From NCBI RefSeq assembly GCF_024679095.1, contig NC_066516.1, positions 23,026,535-23,090,534 of the forward strand: 64,000 nt of DNA, given 5' to 3'. Of the stretch, positions 11,766-22,620 are shown one piece after another. Positions within the stretch are counted from its first letter, which is position 1. Each line of letters opens with the position of its first letter. The translations under genes were made by a program, and so were the position numbers. Source of the DNA: Eriocheir sinensis. Lineage: Eukaryota > Arthropoda > Malacostraca > Decapoda > Varunidae. Under the pieces are notes generated by a model. The model made no database searches. It was not told the origin of the DNA and saw only the letters and a program-made list of their open reading frames with translations.

Positions 11766-12472
11766 AGCGCCTCTCCCCTTCGCCCTTCTCTATGCAGCGC
11801 CTCTCCCCTTCGCCCTTCTCTATGCAGCGCCTCTCCCCTTCGCCCTTCTCTATGCAGCGCCTCTCCCCTTCGCCCTTCTCTATGCAGCGCCTCTCCCCTT
11901 CGCCCTTCTCTATGCAGCGCCTCTCCCCTTCGCCCTTCTCTATGCAGCGCCTCTCCCCTTCGCCCTTCTCTATGCAGCGCCTCTCCTTCGGCCTTCTCTG
12001 CAGCGCCTCTCCTTCGGCCTTCTCTATGCAGCGCCTCTCCCCTTCGCCCTTCTCTATGCAGCGCTTCTCCCCTTCGCCCTTCTCTATGCAGCGCCTCTCC
12101 CGTTCGCCCTTCTCTATGAAGCGCATCTCCCCTTCGCCCTACTCTAAGCAGCGCCTCTCCCCTTCGCCCTTCTCTATGCAGCGCCTCTCCCCTTCGCCCT
12201 TCTCTATGCAGCGCCTCTCCCCTTCGCCCTTCTCTATGCAGCGCCTCTCCCCTTCGCCCTTCTCTATGCAGCGCCTCTCCCCTTCGCCCTTCTCTATGCA
12301 GCGCCTCTCCCCTTCGCCCTTCTGTCTGCAGCGCCTCTCCCCTTCGCCCTTCTCTATGCAGCGCCTCTCCCCTTCGCCCTTCTCTATGCAGCGCCTCTCC
12401 CCTTCGCCCTTCTCTATGCAGCGCCTCTCCCCTTCGCCCTTCTCTATGCAGCGCCTCGTCCCATCCGCCTTC
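11766..12472. repeat. 30-bp minisatellite, about 23 copies
   Basis: The unit reads GCGCCTCTCCCCTTCGCCCT followed by TCTCTATGCA. Most copies are identical. Two adjacent units near 11977-12030 are 26 and 28 bp with TCCTTCGGCC, and variants occur near 12060-12150 and 12320. Since the unit is ten codons long, open frames arise on both strands, including a 233-codon MQRLSPSPFS repeat. Because more than one frame is open, this is not evidence of coding. The array lies in the inferred first intron, about 270 bp after the donor. Confidence 0.95.
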
Positions 12473-12549
12473 CTTCTTGTCCTCGTCCTTTAGGGTTCAC
12501 CACTTCACTCGCTCCCTCATTTATCTTCTCGTTGTGGAGGTCGGTGTCC

Positions 12550-12660
12550 TCCTCCTCCTCCTCCTCCTCCTCCTCCTCCTCCTAATGGTTGCTCTGTGAG
12601 GGCATCATTGGACGTGTCTGGGCAAAATCATTCTCGTCACAAGCGATACCAGGATGTTAA
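12550..12660. repeat. TCC triplet run and short unassigned DNA
   Basis: A TCC run at about 12549-12583 is followed by unassigned sequence. Confidence 0.8.
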
Positions 12661-12671
12661 CGCCAAGGAAG

Positions 12672-13047
12672 GAGGAGGAGGAGGAGGAGGAGGAAAATAA
12701 AATGAGAAAGAGAAAGAAAGGTAGGTAGAAGCAAGAGAGAGGAAAAGAGAAGGAGGAGGAGGAGGAGGAGGAAAATAAAATGAGAAAGAGAAAGAAAGGT
12801 AGGTAGAAGCAAGAGAGAGGAAAGGAGGAGGAGGAGGAGGAGGAGGAGGAGGAGGAGGAGGAGGAAAATAAAATGAGAAAGAGAAAGAAAGGTAGGTAGA
12901 AGCAAGAGAGAGGAAAGGAGAAGGAGGAGGAGGAGGAGGAGGAGGAGGAGGAGGAGGAAAATAAAATGAGAAAGAGAAAGAAAGGTAGGTAGAAGCAAGA
13001 GAGAGGAAAGGAGGAGGAGGAGGAGGAGGAGGAGGAGGAGGAGGAGG
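12672..13047. repeat. Four tandem units of about 80-95 bp with variable GGA runs
   Basis: AAAATAAAATGAGAAAGAG, AAAGAAAGGTAGGTAGAAGC and AAGAGAGAGGAAA recur at about 12693, 12773, 12866 and 12958. Units are separated by GGA runs of different length. Minus-strand ORFs of 166 and 182 codons are poly-Ser/Leu translations of this. Confidence 0.9.
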
Positions 13048-13168
13048 TGACTTTTAAAGAAGGCAAGATGTGCAGAGACCACGAAACAAATGCAAACCGA
13101 GGAGCGCGCGGCCTGAAAACAAATCGACACTTTAATGTTAAAATAAAAGACACACAATCCTCCCGTCC

Positions 13169-13170
<2 letters not shown>

Positions 13171-13220
<50 letters not shown>
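13171..13220. repeat. (GT)n microsatellite
   Basis: About 25 GT units. Confidence 0.95.
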
Positions 13221-13221
<1 letters not shown>

Positions 13222-13299
13222 AGCTACAGTTGGTTTATCTTCTCTTTCTTCGCCTTTCCTTGAGTTTGTTTTGGCGTAGCGTATAGTCAGAAGGTCACC

Positions 13300-13865
13300 T
13301 AAGAACCAAAGCCTAGGAGGAGGTTATATAAAGCGTTGGGACAGACCAGGGTTATGATGTGGCCTAGGGAGGTACTTGTAGATGGTAGACAGACTCTCCT
13401 TCCGTAGTCTTGCAGATCAACACTAAGGTCGGTATTATAAAAGTTTCGCTTCTCACATAAGCTAAAGGTCAAAGAGGGGGTCAATCGGGTTCTAGTGAGT
13501 GTTTCTTCAGGTTCAGGGTACAGAGGAAGGGTCAGACCACCACCAGGGTCATAAAACCACTCTTGGAAATGCCCACAACTCTTACGAAAGCCTTGTCAAA
13601 TATGCGTTCTTGGGCGACGAAGTGACCTTATAATATGACCCTAACAACCCATCCCTAAAGCTTTGATTAGTACCCTCCGTTGTGTTGTCATCTTAGTATA
13701 ACCAGGAAGCGTTGGGGAAGACAAGGCATGTGCTGTGGATTAGGGAAGTACTGGTAGGCGGTGTGCAGGCTGTCCTTCCCTGATGCTACACTCCAGCACC
13801 CAACGCTAAAAATATATTAAGTACCCGCTATTGTGTTGTCATCTTAGTATAATCAGGAAGCATTG
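13300..13865. repeat. About 150-bp satellite hosting a MITE insertion
   Basis: TTGTGTTGTCATCTTAGTATA occurs near 13678 and 13830, followed in each by CAGGAAGCRTTGGGG. The segments 13325-13425 and 13705-13815 are also diverged copies (GTGGATTAGGGAAGTACTGG-like). The MITE at 13427-13640 splits the first unit. Confidence 0.65.
13427..13640 (+). mobile_element. Reference MITE copy: 214 bp with terminal inverted repeats
   Basis: The left end reads GGTCGGTATTATAAAAGTTT then CG. The right end reads CGAAGTGACCTTATAATATG then ACC. They are inverted copies over about 22 bp with a few mismatches. The element is flanked on both sides by CTAA (left CACTAA, right CTAACA), which fits a 4-bp target duplication. 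The interior has no ORF. Its length, inverted ends and repeated presence in this window define a non-autonomous DNA element. I cannot assign it to a transposase superfamily. Confidence 0.75.
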
Positions 13866-13920
13866 GGGTTTTTTTTTCACATTTGTTACCTTTTTTTATG
13901 CCCTTGAACTGACTCCTCTG
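13866..13920 (+). mobile_element. SINE-like retroposon fragment fused to a MITE fragment
   Basis: A poly-T linker, CACATTTGTTACC, ATGCCCTTGAACTGACTCCT, CTGC, then directly CTTGTCAAATAGG of the MITE family. The poly(A) end is missing at the junction. Confidence 0.65.
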
Positions 13921-14235
13921 CCTTGTCAAATAGGTGTTCTTGGGCGGCGAAATGTCTTATGATACGATACTTAATCCCTCAAAGCGGTTCCTCGAAAAGT
14001 CCGTGTTTGGTCCCGCTGCTGTTTTGGCCTCGCAGTGAAAGCAGCCTTGTCTCAACTCAACTGGAAATGCCCACAACTCCTGCAAAAGCCTTGTCAAATA
14101 GGTGTTCTTGGGCGGCGAAATGTCTTATAATACGATACTTAATCCCTCAAAGCGGTTCCTCGAAAAGTCCGTGTTTGGTCCCGCTGCTGTTTTGGCCCCG
14201 CAGTGTAAGCAGTGTTGTCTCATCTCAACTAATTA
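13921..14235 (+). repeat. Two 168-bp tandem copies containing a MITE end
   Basis: CCTTGTCAAATAGGTGTTCT occurs at 13921 and 14089. Each is followed by GGGCGGCGAAATGTCTTAT (MITE end) and then CTCGAAAAGTCCGTGTTTGG. Identity is high, so the 105-codon ORF across both copies is itself a repeat. Confidence 0.8.
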
Positions 14236-14497
14236 TATGAAGTGTAAATCTGTTTGGTTACTCGGCACCCCCTGACAGCGCTTATCAAGTACTCGCCTGA
14301 TTTAGAGCCAGGCGAGTTTCTTTACTAATTTTTGTATACACAGAATGATAGTTTTGTTGACCGAAGTATCTGCCTTGGGATGAGGGAGATTTTAAGAATG
14401 TACTGCTTAGTGTTAGTTGTTTGGTAATTCTTGCTTTTTGGGATTTAAGGGTATTAGTGATATAGCATTATTAGTATCATTATTATTATTATTATTA

Positions 14498-14612
14498 TTT
14501 TACATAGGATGCGGCTCAAGGGCAACAAAAAGAGTACAAAAAAAAGCCCGCTACTCGCCGCTCCCACAAAATAAAAAGTAAAGAGTAGCCAAAAGAGAGG
14601 TCAATTTCGGGT
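14498..14612 (-). mobile_element. SINE-like retroposon copy
   Basis: TTACATAGGATGCGGCTCAA, GGGCAACAAAAAGAGTAC, AGCCCGCTACTCGCCGCTCC, AAAGAGTAGCC and GAGAGGTCAATTTCGGGTG. It is a longer copy of the family and sits next to TTA repeats on both sides. Confidence 0.8.
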
Positions 14613-14616
14613 GTTG

Positions 14617-14805
<189 letters not shown>

Positions 14806-14864
14806 TTGTTGTTATTGATGCTGCTGTTGTTGCTGTTCCTATTGTTCATGTTGTTGTGCTGCCT

Positions 14865-15000
14865 ACGACTTAAACGCTTTCAAGGGAAGAGTATCAAGAC
14901 GCCTCTCCATTTGATTAGCGGGCTTTTTTTTTTTACACCTTTTCTTGTTGCCCTTGAGGTGTTTCCTTAGCTGTAAAAAATAAAAAAAAATAAAAATCCT
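14865..15000 (+). mobile_element. SINE-like retroposon copy, internally shortened
   Basis: CGCTTTCAAGGGAAGAGTATC and CGCCTCTCCATTTGAT lead straight to TAGCGGGCTTTTTTT, then TTGCCCTTGAGGTGTTTCCT, TAGCTGTAAAAAATA. The middle part seen in longer copies (GAAATTGACC to AGTGAG) is missing. Confidence 0.7.
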
Positions 15001-15056
15001 CTTTCTTCTTCTCTATTAAATATTTGCAGGGGTAACTCAAACCGGCATTATTGTTT

Positions 15057-15097
15057 CGCCTTTTACCTTGAGCTGCCTCCATTCCTGTAAAAAAAAC
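15057..15097 (+). mobile_element. SINE-like 3' fragment
   Basis: CGCCTTTTACCTTGAGCTGC, CTCCATTCCTGTAAAAAAA. Only the poly(A)-proximal box remains. Confidence 0.55.
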
Positions 15098-15099
15098 AA

Positions 15100-15480
15100 C
15101 AACAACATGTAAAATAACTTCTTCAGCCTTAGTAAAGAAAAAAAAAAAATCTAAATAAAGTGAGCTCTTATTTTGAGTCCGAGATTTAAATTGTAACTCT
15201 GCAGTGAGCTCGAAGCATGAATCGTGTTGTGAGCGGCGGTGACTTGAAACGGAGAGACTGTAGGCAACGTGCGGCGGTGGGCCCTGGTCTGTCATGAGAG
15301 GACGGGGGGGGGTGGGGTTGGGGCTGGGGTGGGGGGGGAGCAACAAGCGGTAGGGGGTGACTATGCTCAATAGGCGACTCCGAGGGGGGCGTACTCAAGG
15401 CGATAGTGACCCCTGCAGAGTGGCCTGACAGCTTAGCGTGTGCACATCCTCGTAGGTCCTTATTGTAGAGATAGGCGTGT
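15100..15480. other. Unassigned interval with G-rich run
   Basis: Mixed sequence with a strongly G-rich stretch at about 15300-15360. Overlapping minus-strand ORFs (113 and 145 codons) have no recognised similarity. Confidence 0.4.
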
Positions 15481-15575
15481 TCTCCTATAATTCCTTCCCC
15501 TTCTGTTTCTCTCCGGCATATGACCATAGATGTTGCGCCGACTAAACGAAACTTTCCAACTTTTCTCTTTGTAGT
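15480..15575. repeat. Dispersed repeat shared with 58740-58985
   Basis: CCTATAATTCCTTCCCCTTC, CGGCATATGACCATAG, TGTTGCGCCGACTAAACGAA and ACTTTCCAAC match two tandem copies at 58740-58985. The family is unnamed here; its minus strand gives no long frame. Confidence 0.75.
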
Positions 15576-15579
15576 CTTC

Positions 15580-15787
15580 GGTCGGTATTGCTAGACGCTT
15601 CCACACCATACATCAACTATTTCCAGTGGCCTAAAGGGAGGTCAGTCGGGGTCTCATGAGTGTTCTTGTAGGTTCACGGTACAGAGGAAGAGTCAAACTA
15701 CCACCAGGGTCATAAAACTCCCCCTGGAAATGACCCAGACTCCTTCGAAAGCCGTGTCAAAATGTATTCTTGTTTTATAATACGACC
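15580..15787 (+). mobile_element. MITE copy, near full length
   Basis: It starts GGTCGGTATTGCTAGACGCT and ends TTTTATAATACGACC. The interior (GGTTCACGGTACAGAGGAAG, ACTACCACCAGGGTCATAAA) matches the reference copy. The left terminal repeat is more decayed than the right one. Confidence 0.7.
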
Positions 15788-15797
15788 CTAAGGTGCC

Positions 15798-16175
15798 CTC
15801 ATATCAACTATTTTCAAAGGCCACATAGGAGATCAGTCGCGTCCTATTGAGTTATTTTTAGGTTCACGGTACAGAAGAATGGTCTAACTATGGTACCACT
15901 AGGGTCACAAAACTACCTCTGGAATGCCCAACAGAAGAATGGTCTAACTATGGTACCACTAGGGTCACAAAACTACCTCTGGAATGCCCAACAGAAGAAT
16001 GGTCTAACTATGGTACCACTAGGGTCACAAAACTACCTCTGGAATGCCCAACAGAAGAATGGTCTAACTATGGTACCACTAGGGTCATAAAACTACCGCT
16101 GGAATGCCCAAACTCTTACAAACGCCTATTTAAATATGTGTGCTTGGGGCCAATATGTTTAAGAAGTTTAATACT
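15798..16175 (+). mobile_element. MITE copy with an internal 60-bp four-copy expansion
   Basis: TATCAACTATTTTCAAAGGC begins the interior. From about 15873 to 16112 a 60-bp segment (ACAGAAGAATGGTCTAACTA through CTGGAATGCCCA) occurs four times with near identity. The end continues AAACGCCTATTTAAATATGT. The 66-codon ORF is just this repeat. Confidence 0.8.
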
Positions 16176-16386
16176 CCCAGTCATTCTTAGGGACATATTC
16201 TTAAGCGTAGCGGCCTCTCGTGGAAGTTGCGGGGATTCTTATGAACTGCTTTGTGATACCAGTTATACCTTTACACGGCTTTTTGAGCGGGAAATATCAC
16301 CCATAAAAACTCGGTTAGTCCTCTTTGTCGCCTTGGGAAATAGTAAAAAAGACAGCTCGATACGTTTAAAATATGGACTTCAGACA
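16176..16386. other. Unassigned interval
   Basis: An 85-codon plus-strand ORF spans this interval without recognisable domains. Nothing else was seen. Confidence 0.35.
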
Positions 16387-16473
16387 TATAATTGACAAGA
16401 CTTTCATAGGAGTTTTGAGGCGTTTCCTGGGGTAGTTTTTTTTACCCTGGTGGTAGTTTGATCCCTCTTCACG
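16387..16473 (-). mobile_element. MITE fragment
   Basis: TTGACAAGACTTTCATAGGA, GGCGTTTCCTGGGGTAG, CCCTGGTGGTAGTTTGATCC match the first half of the reversed element; the rest is absent. Confidence 0.65.
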
Positions 16474-16840
16474 CTGCGTCCTATGTGAGTGCCGTGACCC
16501 TGAGCAAGATCCTGAGCCTGTTAGATTGGTGGCCTTGCTCGCGTGCTCGTGTTCTTGAGGCAGTCTGCGAAGTCCTTGGTCCTGTATCCCCGGCGGGTTG
16601 GTTCTGGACTTCAAACACCCTTCTTCAGCGTCAAGGGGGCGTGGCTCTGTCCTGGAAGTTGATGGTTACGGCAGGAGGAAAGTTTTAATTTGAGGGAAGG
16701 CGAGTTATTTTTTTTTCGTTTTTGTTTTTTTGTTGTAGGTCTTTTGCGCTTCAGCTAGTGTGTGTGGCGTCTTGGAACATGTGTTTAGGCGGACAGGTGT
16801 GTGGTTAGACTAATGACTTGGAGGGTAGGGAAGGTGGGTG

Positions 16841-16886
<46 letters not shown>

Positions 16887-17165
16887 CCCTCACCCTTCAG
16901 TATTATGCCAAAGTCAACACCTCGGGATAAGAGTAAATATATAAAGCACTTTTCTAAACGTGCTTCATTTAAACATTGCTCTCCTTGTTACGCCTTGTGG
17001 CTGACGTGTGGAGGCGCCCCTACGTACCACCCTCTCCTCCCCCTTCGAACCCAGGACCCACCCAGGCAGTCAGTCCTCCCTCCCTCCCTGCCCATCTTCC
17101 TTACCCTTCTTCCAAGTAGCCGCCCTTCTAGCCCTCCCTCCTACCTTATAATCATTGTTCGGAGG
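16474..17165. other. Unassigned interval with (TC)n
   Basis: Moderately GC-rich sequence with a (TC)n tract at about 16842-16884. ORFs of 76, 82 and 95 codons are unrecognised and poorly supported. Confidence 0.4.
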
Positions 17166-17258
17166 TCGTGTTATGTAAGGGGTGGAGTGTAGCATCTCGT
17201 GTTTGTGTGTGTGTGTGTGTGTGTGTGTGAAGTTACGAGCTGAAATTGGAGAGACGGA

Positions 17259-17333
<75 letters not shown>

Positions 17334-17715
17334 TGTAAGGGTTGAGAGTCGTTCGCTGTCCTTGTGTGGCTGCTACTGAAGGACGTGTCGTGATATAAGA
17401 GACGGAAGGATAAGGTTGATTTTACACCGGGACACGTATGATGTAGTGAGTTAGGTTAGTGTGGCTCTCCTGGTGTGTTGAGAGGTGAGGCACTTATGCA
17501 AGACTGACGTAAGAGTGTGTTTTAGCCTGTTGTTCTTAATGAGGTGGGAGAAGAATGGATGTAATGTAAGAAAGGGAAGAATAGAGTTGAAATTAGAGAG
17601 GGATGCGTGGGTGAGGTGAGTTTAGCTGTTGAGAGATGAGGCTGTTATGCAAGACTGACGTAAGGGACTGTGATTCGTTGTTAATGGGTTTGGAGAAGAG
17701 TGGATAAAAGCCGTG
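17166..17715. repeat. Degenerate satellite of about 154 bp with GT tracts
   Basis: ATGCAAGACTGACGTAAG occurs at about 17494 and 17648, with GAGAGGTGAGG/GAGAGATGAGG before it. An earlier unit carries (GT)n at 17206-17229 and 17266-17332. Confidence 0.65.
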
Positions 17716-17850
17716 TTCCGTGGTGCAGTGGGTAGCATTCCTGAGTACTCCTTATTCATCACCGGGCGATGGGCAGCCTCCTTCACGTGAACCCTGGACT
17801 TCTCCCTAGCGGTCCTTAGGTAGCGGATATAGCCAGGTGTTCCGGCCTTC
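17716..17850 (+). mobile_element. Possible tRNA-derived SINE head
   Basis: CCGTGGTGCAGTGGGTAGC resembles a polymerase III A box with flanks. A matching B box is not clear downstream (GGGCGATGGGC is a poor fit), so this is tentative. Confidence 0.25.
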
Positions 17851-17911
17851 ATACTGGGGAGGTAACTTGTTCCAGTCTGTCTTCCGATCCAGCACCCAGT
17901 CAGTTCTTTGT

Positions 17912-18115
17912 TAGGAGGAGGGAATGTTGTGTTGTGAGGGAGAATGTTGCTGTGGTAGGAGGATGGAATGTTGTTGTGTTGTAAGGGAGAATGTTGCTGT
18001 GGTGGGAGGAGGGAATGTTGTGTTGTGAGGGAGAATGTTGCTGTGGTGGGAGGAGGGAATGTTGTTGTGTTGTAAGGGAGAATGTTGCTGTGGTGGGAGA
18101 AAGTAGAGGGACCTT
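17912..18115 (+). repeat. Minisatellite of about 45-50 bp, four copies
   Basis: Units read GGAGGGAATGTTGTTGTGTT, GTAAGGGAGAATGTTGCTGT, GGTGGGA. The same unit occurs in reverse complement at 20437-20765. Confidence 0.85.
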
Positions 18116-18304
18116 ACTAACAGAGGGCAGCTGAGGGTGTTTATAAGCTTAACCTCACACTGCAACCTCTGTGAGTGCCGCTACCCTGAGCCTTAGAAGG
18201 GGGAGTGAAAGAATGAAATTTGATAGGTTACATAATTTGATAGAGGCTCATCACAGGTTACTTAAGCCCCATAAAACAGGAAGGTGAAGTTGGAGACTCG
18301 TTCA

Positions 18305-18640
18305 GCACCAGGGTCGATATTCTTAAACTTATCAGTCTCCCATCACAGAGAAGACTAGCCGGTTATTATAGGTTTTTTTTTTTCCTTTCAAGATGCAGGT
18401 GTCATATAAAACTTTCACTAGCAATACAAAAGAGTACATGGAAACCCCAACAACTTCTATGAGACTGTACGGGTCCCCTATTCTTAAAGGTACCAGTCTC
18501 CCATTACGACTTTACCAGAGCCACAGAAAAGATTAACCGCTTTTTATGAGTGTTTTTTTCCCGTTGAAGGTGTTGCTGCCGTATAAAACAATTACAGTAC
18601 CGTCATAAAACAGTCCACGGAAACCCCAACAACCGTAACC
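18305..18640. repeat. Two diverged tandem copies of about 159 bp
   Basis: TATTCTTAAACTTATCAGTCTCCCAT-like sequence occurs at about 18321 and 18479. Later shared phrases include GTATAAAACAATTACAGTA/CATATAAAACTTTCACTAG and GGAAACCCCAACAAC. Confidence 0.75.
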
Positions 18641-18846
18641 CTGTCCGCTGCGATTGGCACGGATTTGGCCTTCGCTGGTAGCCTGATAACCTATAGTCCC
18701 AGGTCTTTCTCTGCCTCTGTGGTGGATAGTGGAGTGTTTCCCATGTGGTATTGGTATGCTGGATATCCCTTCCCATGGTGCAGGGCTTTACATTTTCTTC
18801 ATTTAATTGTAGCAGCCACTTTTTGTTCCATTCCTGTAGCTTGGTG
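18640..18846 (-). mobile_element. CR1-like LINE reverse-transcriptase fragment
   Basis: On the minus strand the translation includes TKLQEWNKKWLLQLNEENV, then GRDIQHTNTTWETLHYPP and RKTWDY. The LQEW...KW...LN pattern followed by an I/MGR and later a DLG-like position is characteristic of the segment downstream of the catalytic core in CR1/Jockey-type reverse transcriptases. The frame is not preserved to the end, and no catalytic motif is present, so it is a pseudogene fragment. Confidence 0.7.
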
Positions 18847-19008
18847 ATGTGATGGGCATTTCCAGGGGTAGTTTTATGACCCTGGTGGTAGTGTGAGTCT
18901 TCCTCTGTACCATGGACCTGTAGAAACACTCATTAAAACCCAACTGACCCCCTCTTTGACCTTTAGAAATAGTTGCTGTGAGAATCGAAAGTGTCTTGTC
19001 ATAGCAAA
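18847..19008 (-). mobile_element. MITE copy between two LINE segments
   Basis: GGGCATTTCCAGGGGTAGTT, CCCTGGTGGTAGTGTG, CACTCATTAAAACCCAACTG, TTTGACCTTTAGAAATAGTT and GTGTCTTGTCATAG match the reversed element. The first end (CAAGGCTTTCG part) is missing. Confidence 0.7.
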
Positions 19009-19085
19009 CTACATTTTTCGTCACTGAATTGTAGCAGCCACTTTTTGTTCCACTCCTGTAGCTTGGTGAGGTCTTCTTGTAGGAA
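19009..19085 (-). mobile_element. Second copy of a CR1-like LINE segment
   Basis: ATTGTAGCAGCCACTTTTTG and TTCCACTCCTGTAGCTTGGT repeat 18787-18846 almost exactly and encode KLQEWNKKWLLQ on the minus strand. The MITE at 18847-19008 lies between the two copies. Confidence 0.65.
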
Positions 19086-20436
<1,351 letters not shown>

Positions 20437-20765
20437 CCAACACAACAACATTCCCTCCTCCCACCACAGCAACATTCTCCCGCCTCACAACACTGCAACA
20501 TTCCCTCCTCCCACCACAGCAACATTCTCCCGCCTCACAACACTGCAACATTCCCTCCTCCCACCACAGCAACATTCTCCCGCCTCACAACACTGCAACA
20601 TTCCCTCCTCCCACCACAGCAACATTCTCCCGCCTCACAACACTGCAACATTCCCTCCACTTACCACAGCAACATTTCTCCCTCACAACACAACAACATT
20701 CCCTCCTCCCACCACAGCAACATTCTCCCGCCTCACAACACAACAACATTCCCTCCTCCCTTGAC
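20437..20765 (-). repeat. Minisatellite of about 48 bp, about seven copies, inverted relative to 17912-18115
   Basis: Units read CAACATTCCCTCCTCCCACC, ACAGCAACATTCTCCCGCCT, CACAACACTG. The first copies are nearly identical; the last ones carry ACAACACAACAACATT as in the reverse-oriented array 2.4 kb away. Confidence 0.9.
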
Positions 20766-20819
20766 TTGGTGTGGTGGTGCTGTTTTGACTGAACATGTTT
20801 GGTTTAATTTGGTTTCTTC

Positions 20820-21235
20820 AAGTTAGAGAAGATTGAGTCTGTAGCTGATCAATGGATGGAGAACAATGAAAGGACGGGTTACAAGATGTGGGCTGGGCCT
20901 TAGTGTTGCATGGCTGGCCGATGGAAGGTATGAAAATGAGAAGAAAGGAAGGGAAGCTTAGAAACACCAGCATGTTGGATCGGAAAAGACAGGAAGGGAA
21001 GAGAAGGAAAGGGAAGGGGAGTGGAGAGGAAGGGAAGGGATGGGATGGGAAGGAAAGGAAAGGAAAGGAAAGGAAAGGAAAGGAAAGGAAAGCGAAGGGA
21101 AGGGAAGGGAAGGGTTGGGATGGGAAGGAAAGGAAAGGAAAGGAAAGGAAATTAAAGGAAAGGAAAGGGAAGGGAAGGAAAGGGAAGGGAAGAGTAAAAT
21201 GAAGAGGTCCACAAAACAGCAACATAACGGAACAA
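20820..21235. repeat. GGAAA pentamer-rich purine tract
   Basis: Repeated GGAAAGGAAA and GGGAAGGGAAG with a duplicated GGGATGGGAAGG phrase (about 21037 and 21119). Overlapping ORFs on both strands are low-complexity. Confidence 0.85.
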
Positions 21236-21241
21236 AAAATG

Positions 21242-21246
<5 letters not shown>

Positions 21247-21314
<68 letters not shown>

Positions 21315-21356
21315 TGGCGAATTAAGATACGAAAGAGGATAGAAGTCGACTTGCAT

Positions 21357-21418
<62 letters not shown>
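21247..21418. repeat. (GA)n and (GT)n pair
   Basis: (GA)n at about 21247-21311, 50 bp of spacer, then (GT)n at about 21361-21418. Confidence 0.95.
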
Positions 21419-21421
<3 letters not shown>

Positions 21422-21477
21422 GGGCATCGATAGGTTTTCCATCACCATTACGACAATTCACTATTCTTGACCCATTA

Positions 21478-22070
21478 GTGCATGATGATGGCGCCTCCTC
21501 CTCCTCCTCCTCTGGTTCTTCTGCGTTGTCTAAGCATCAGCTACCACTACAACTACTACTATTACTACTACTACTACTACTAATAATAATAATGCTACTA
21601 CTACTATTACTATTACTGCTTCTATTATTTTTTTTTATATTAATTATTTACATTTTCACCTGCACGAATTCTTCAAGTGTCCTCCATACTCCATCCACCT
21701 TCCCTAACGCGCAATAACCCCCCTCCTCCTCCTCCTCCTCCTCCTCCTCCTCCTCCTCCTCCTCCTCCTCCACTTCACTGCACTTCTCCTTTCTTCCACC
21801 ATCAACACGGCTATTGCGCGCCCTCCTCCTCCTCCTCCTCCTCCTCCCCTTGATTCTCCTCTCTGCCCTCAAACTCCTTCTTTTCGCCCTAATTCACACT
21901 CCAGCGACACTTTTCCTCCTCCTCTTTCTCCTCCTCCTCCTTCCCTTCTCTTCCCTTCCCTTCCCTTCCCAAGTCTAGCCAACCTCTCAACACAGCCGTC
22001 TCTCCACTTCTTCCACCACTGTTACCTCCTCCTCCTCCTCCTCCTCCTCCACGGCTCCCACTTCGGGTCG
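21478..22070. repeat. CTC and CTA triplet tracts in pyrimidine-rich DNA
   Basis: CTA runs near 21553-21610, CTC runs at about 21722-21770, 21822-21847 and 22026-22051, with C/T-rich spacers. Confidence 0.85.
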
Positions 22071-22139
22071 GCACTCATCCACTCCATCATGACTTCATCT
22101 CTCCGTTTTGTATTCCAATCATCGGCCGTTTATCAGAGG

Positions 22140-22141
<2 letters not shown>

Positions 22142-22198
<57 letters not shown>
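22142..22198. repeat. (GT)n microsatellite
   Basis: About 28 GT units. Confidence 0.95.
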
Positions 22199-22200
<2 letters not shown>

Positions 22201-22620
22201 CAGGAATCCGCGTGAATGTGTGTGCCTGTGTGTGTAATGACGGATTGAAGGACTGAAGGAAGGGCTGCCGGAGTAACGCGAGGGGCAACACACAACACAC
22301 CGAGCCCCATCAAGTCTCCAGGAGGTGATTGTGATGGTGACAGCTCCGGGGATGGGCGCGATGGGGCTAAACCTTAAACACACATACATTTCATCCCCAC
22401 CGCCGCCATTACTGCCACTTAGGCCTCGACGCGGGAGCCCTCTGGAGGCAATGCAACTCCTCGCTCAGCCCAGCACGTAAGGCGATACCCTTCCCCTACT
22501 CCCCCCCCCCCCCCCCAAGCCCTTCCCGCCGCCACCCTTCGCCCCTCAAGGCTAGGAGCACATTAGCTTGCTGGGCCGAGGCGCAAAACGAGGCTTGACT
22601 GTGAATAGCCAAGGTGAGGG
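22199..22620. other. Unassigned interval with poly-C
   Basis: Mixed GC-rich sequence with a run of about 17 C at 22500. No gene was recognised. Confidence 0.4.
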
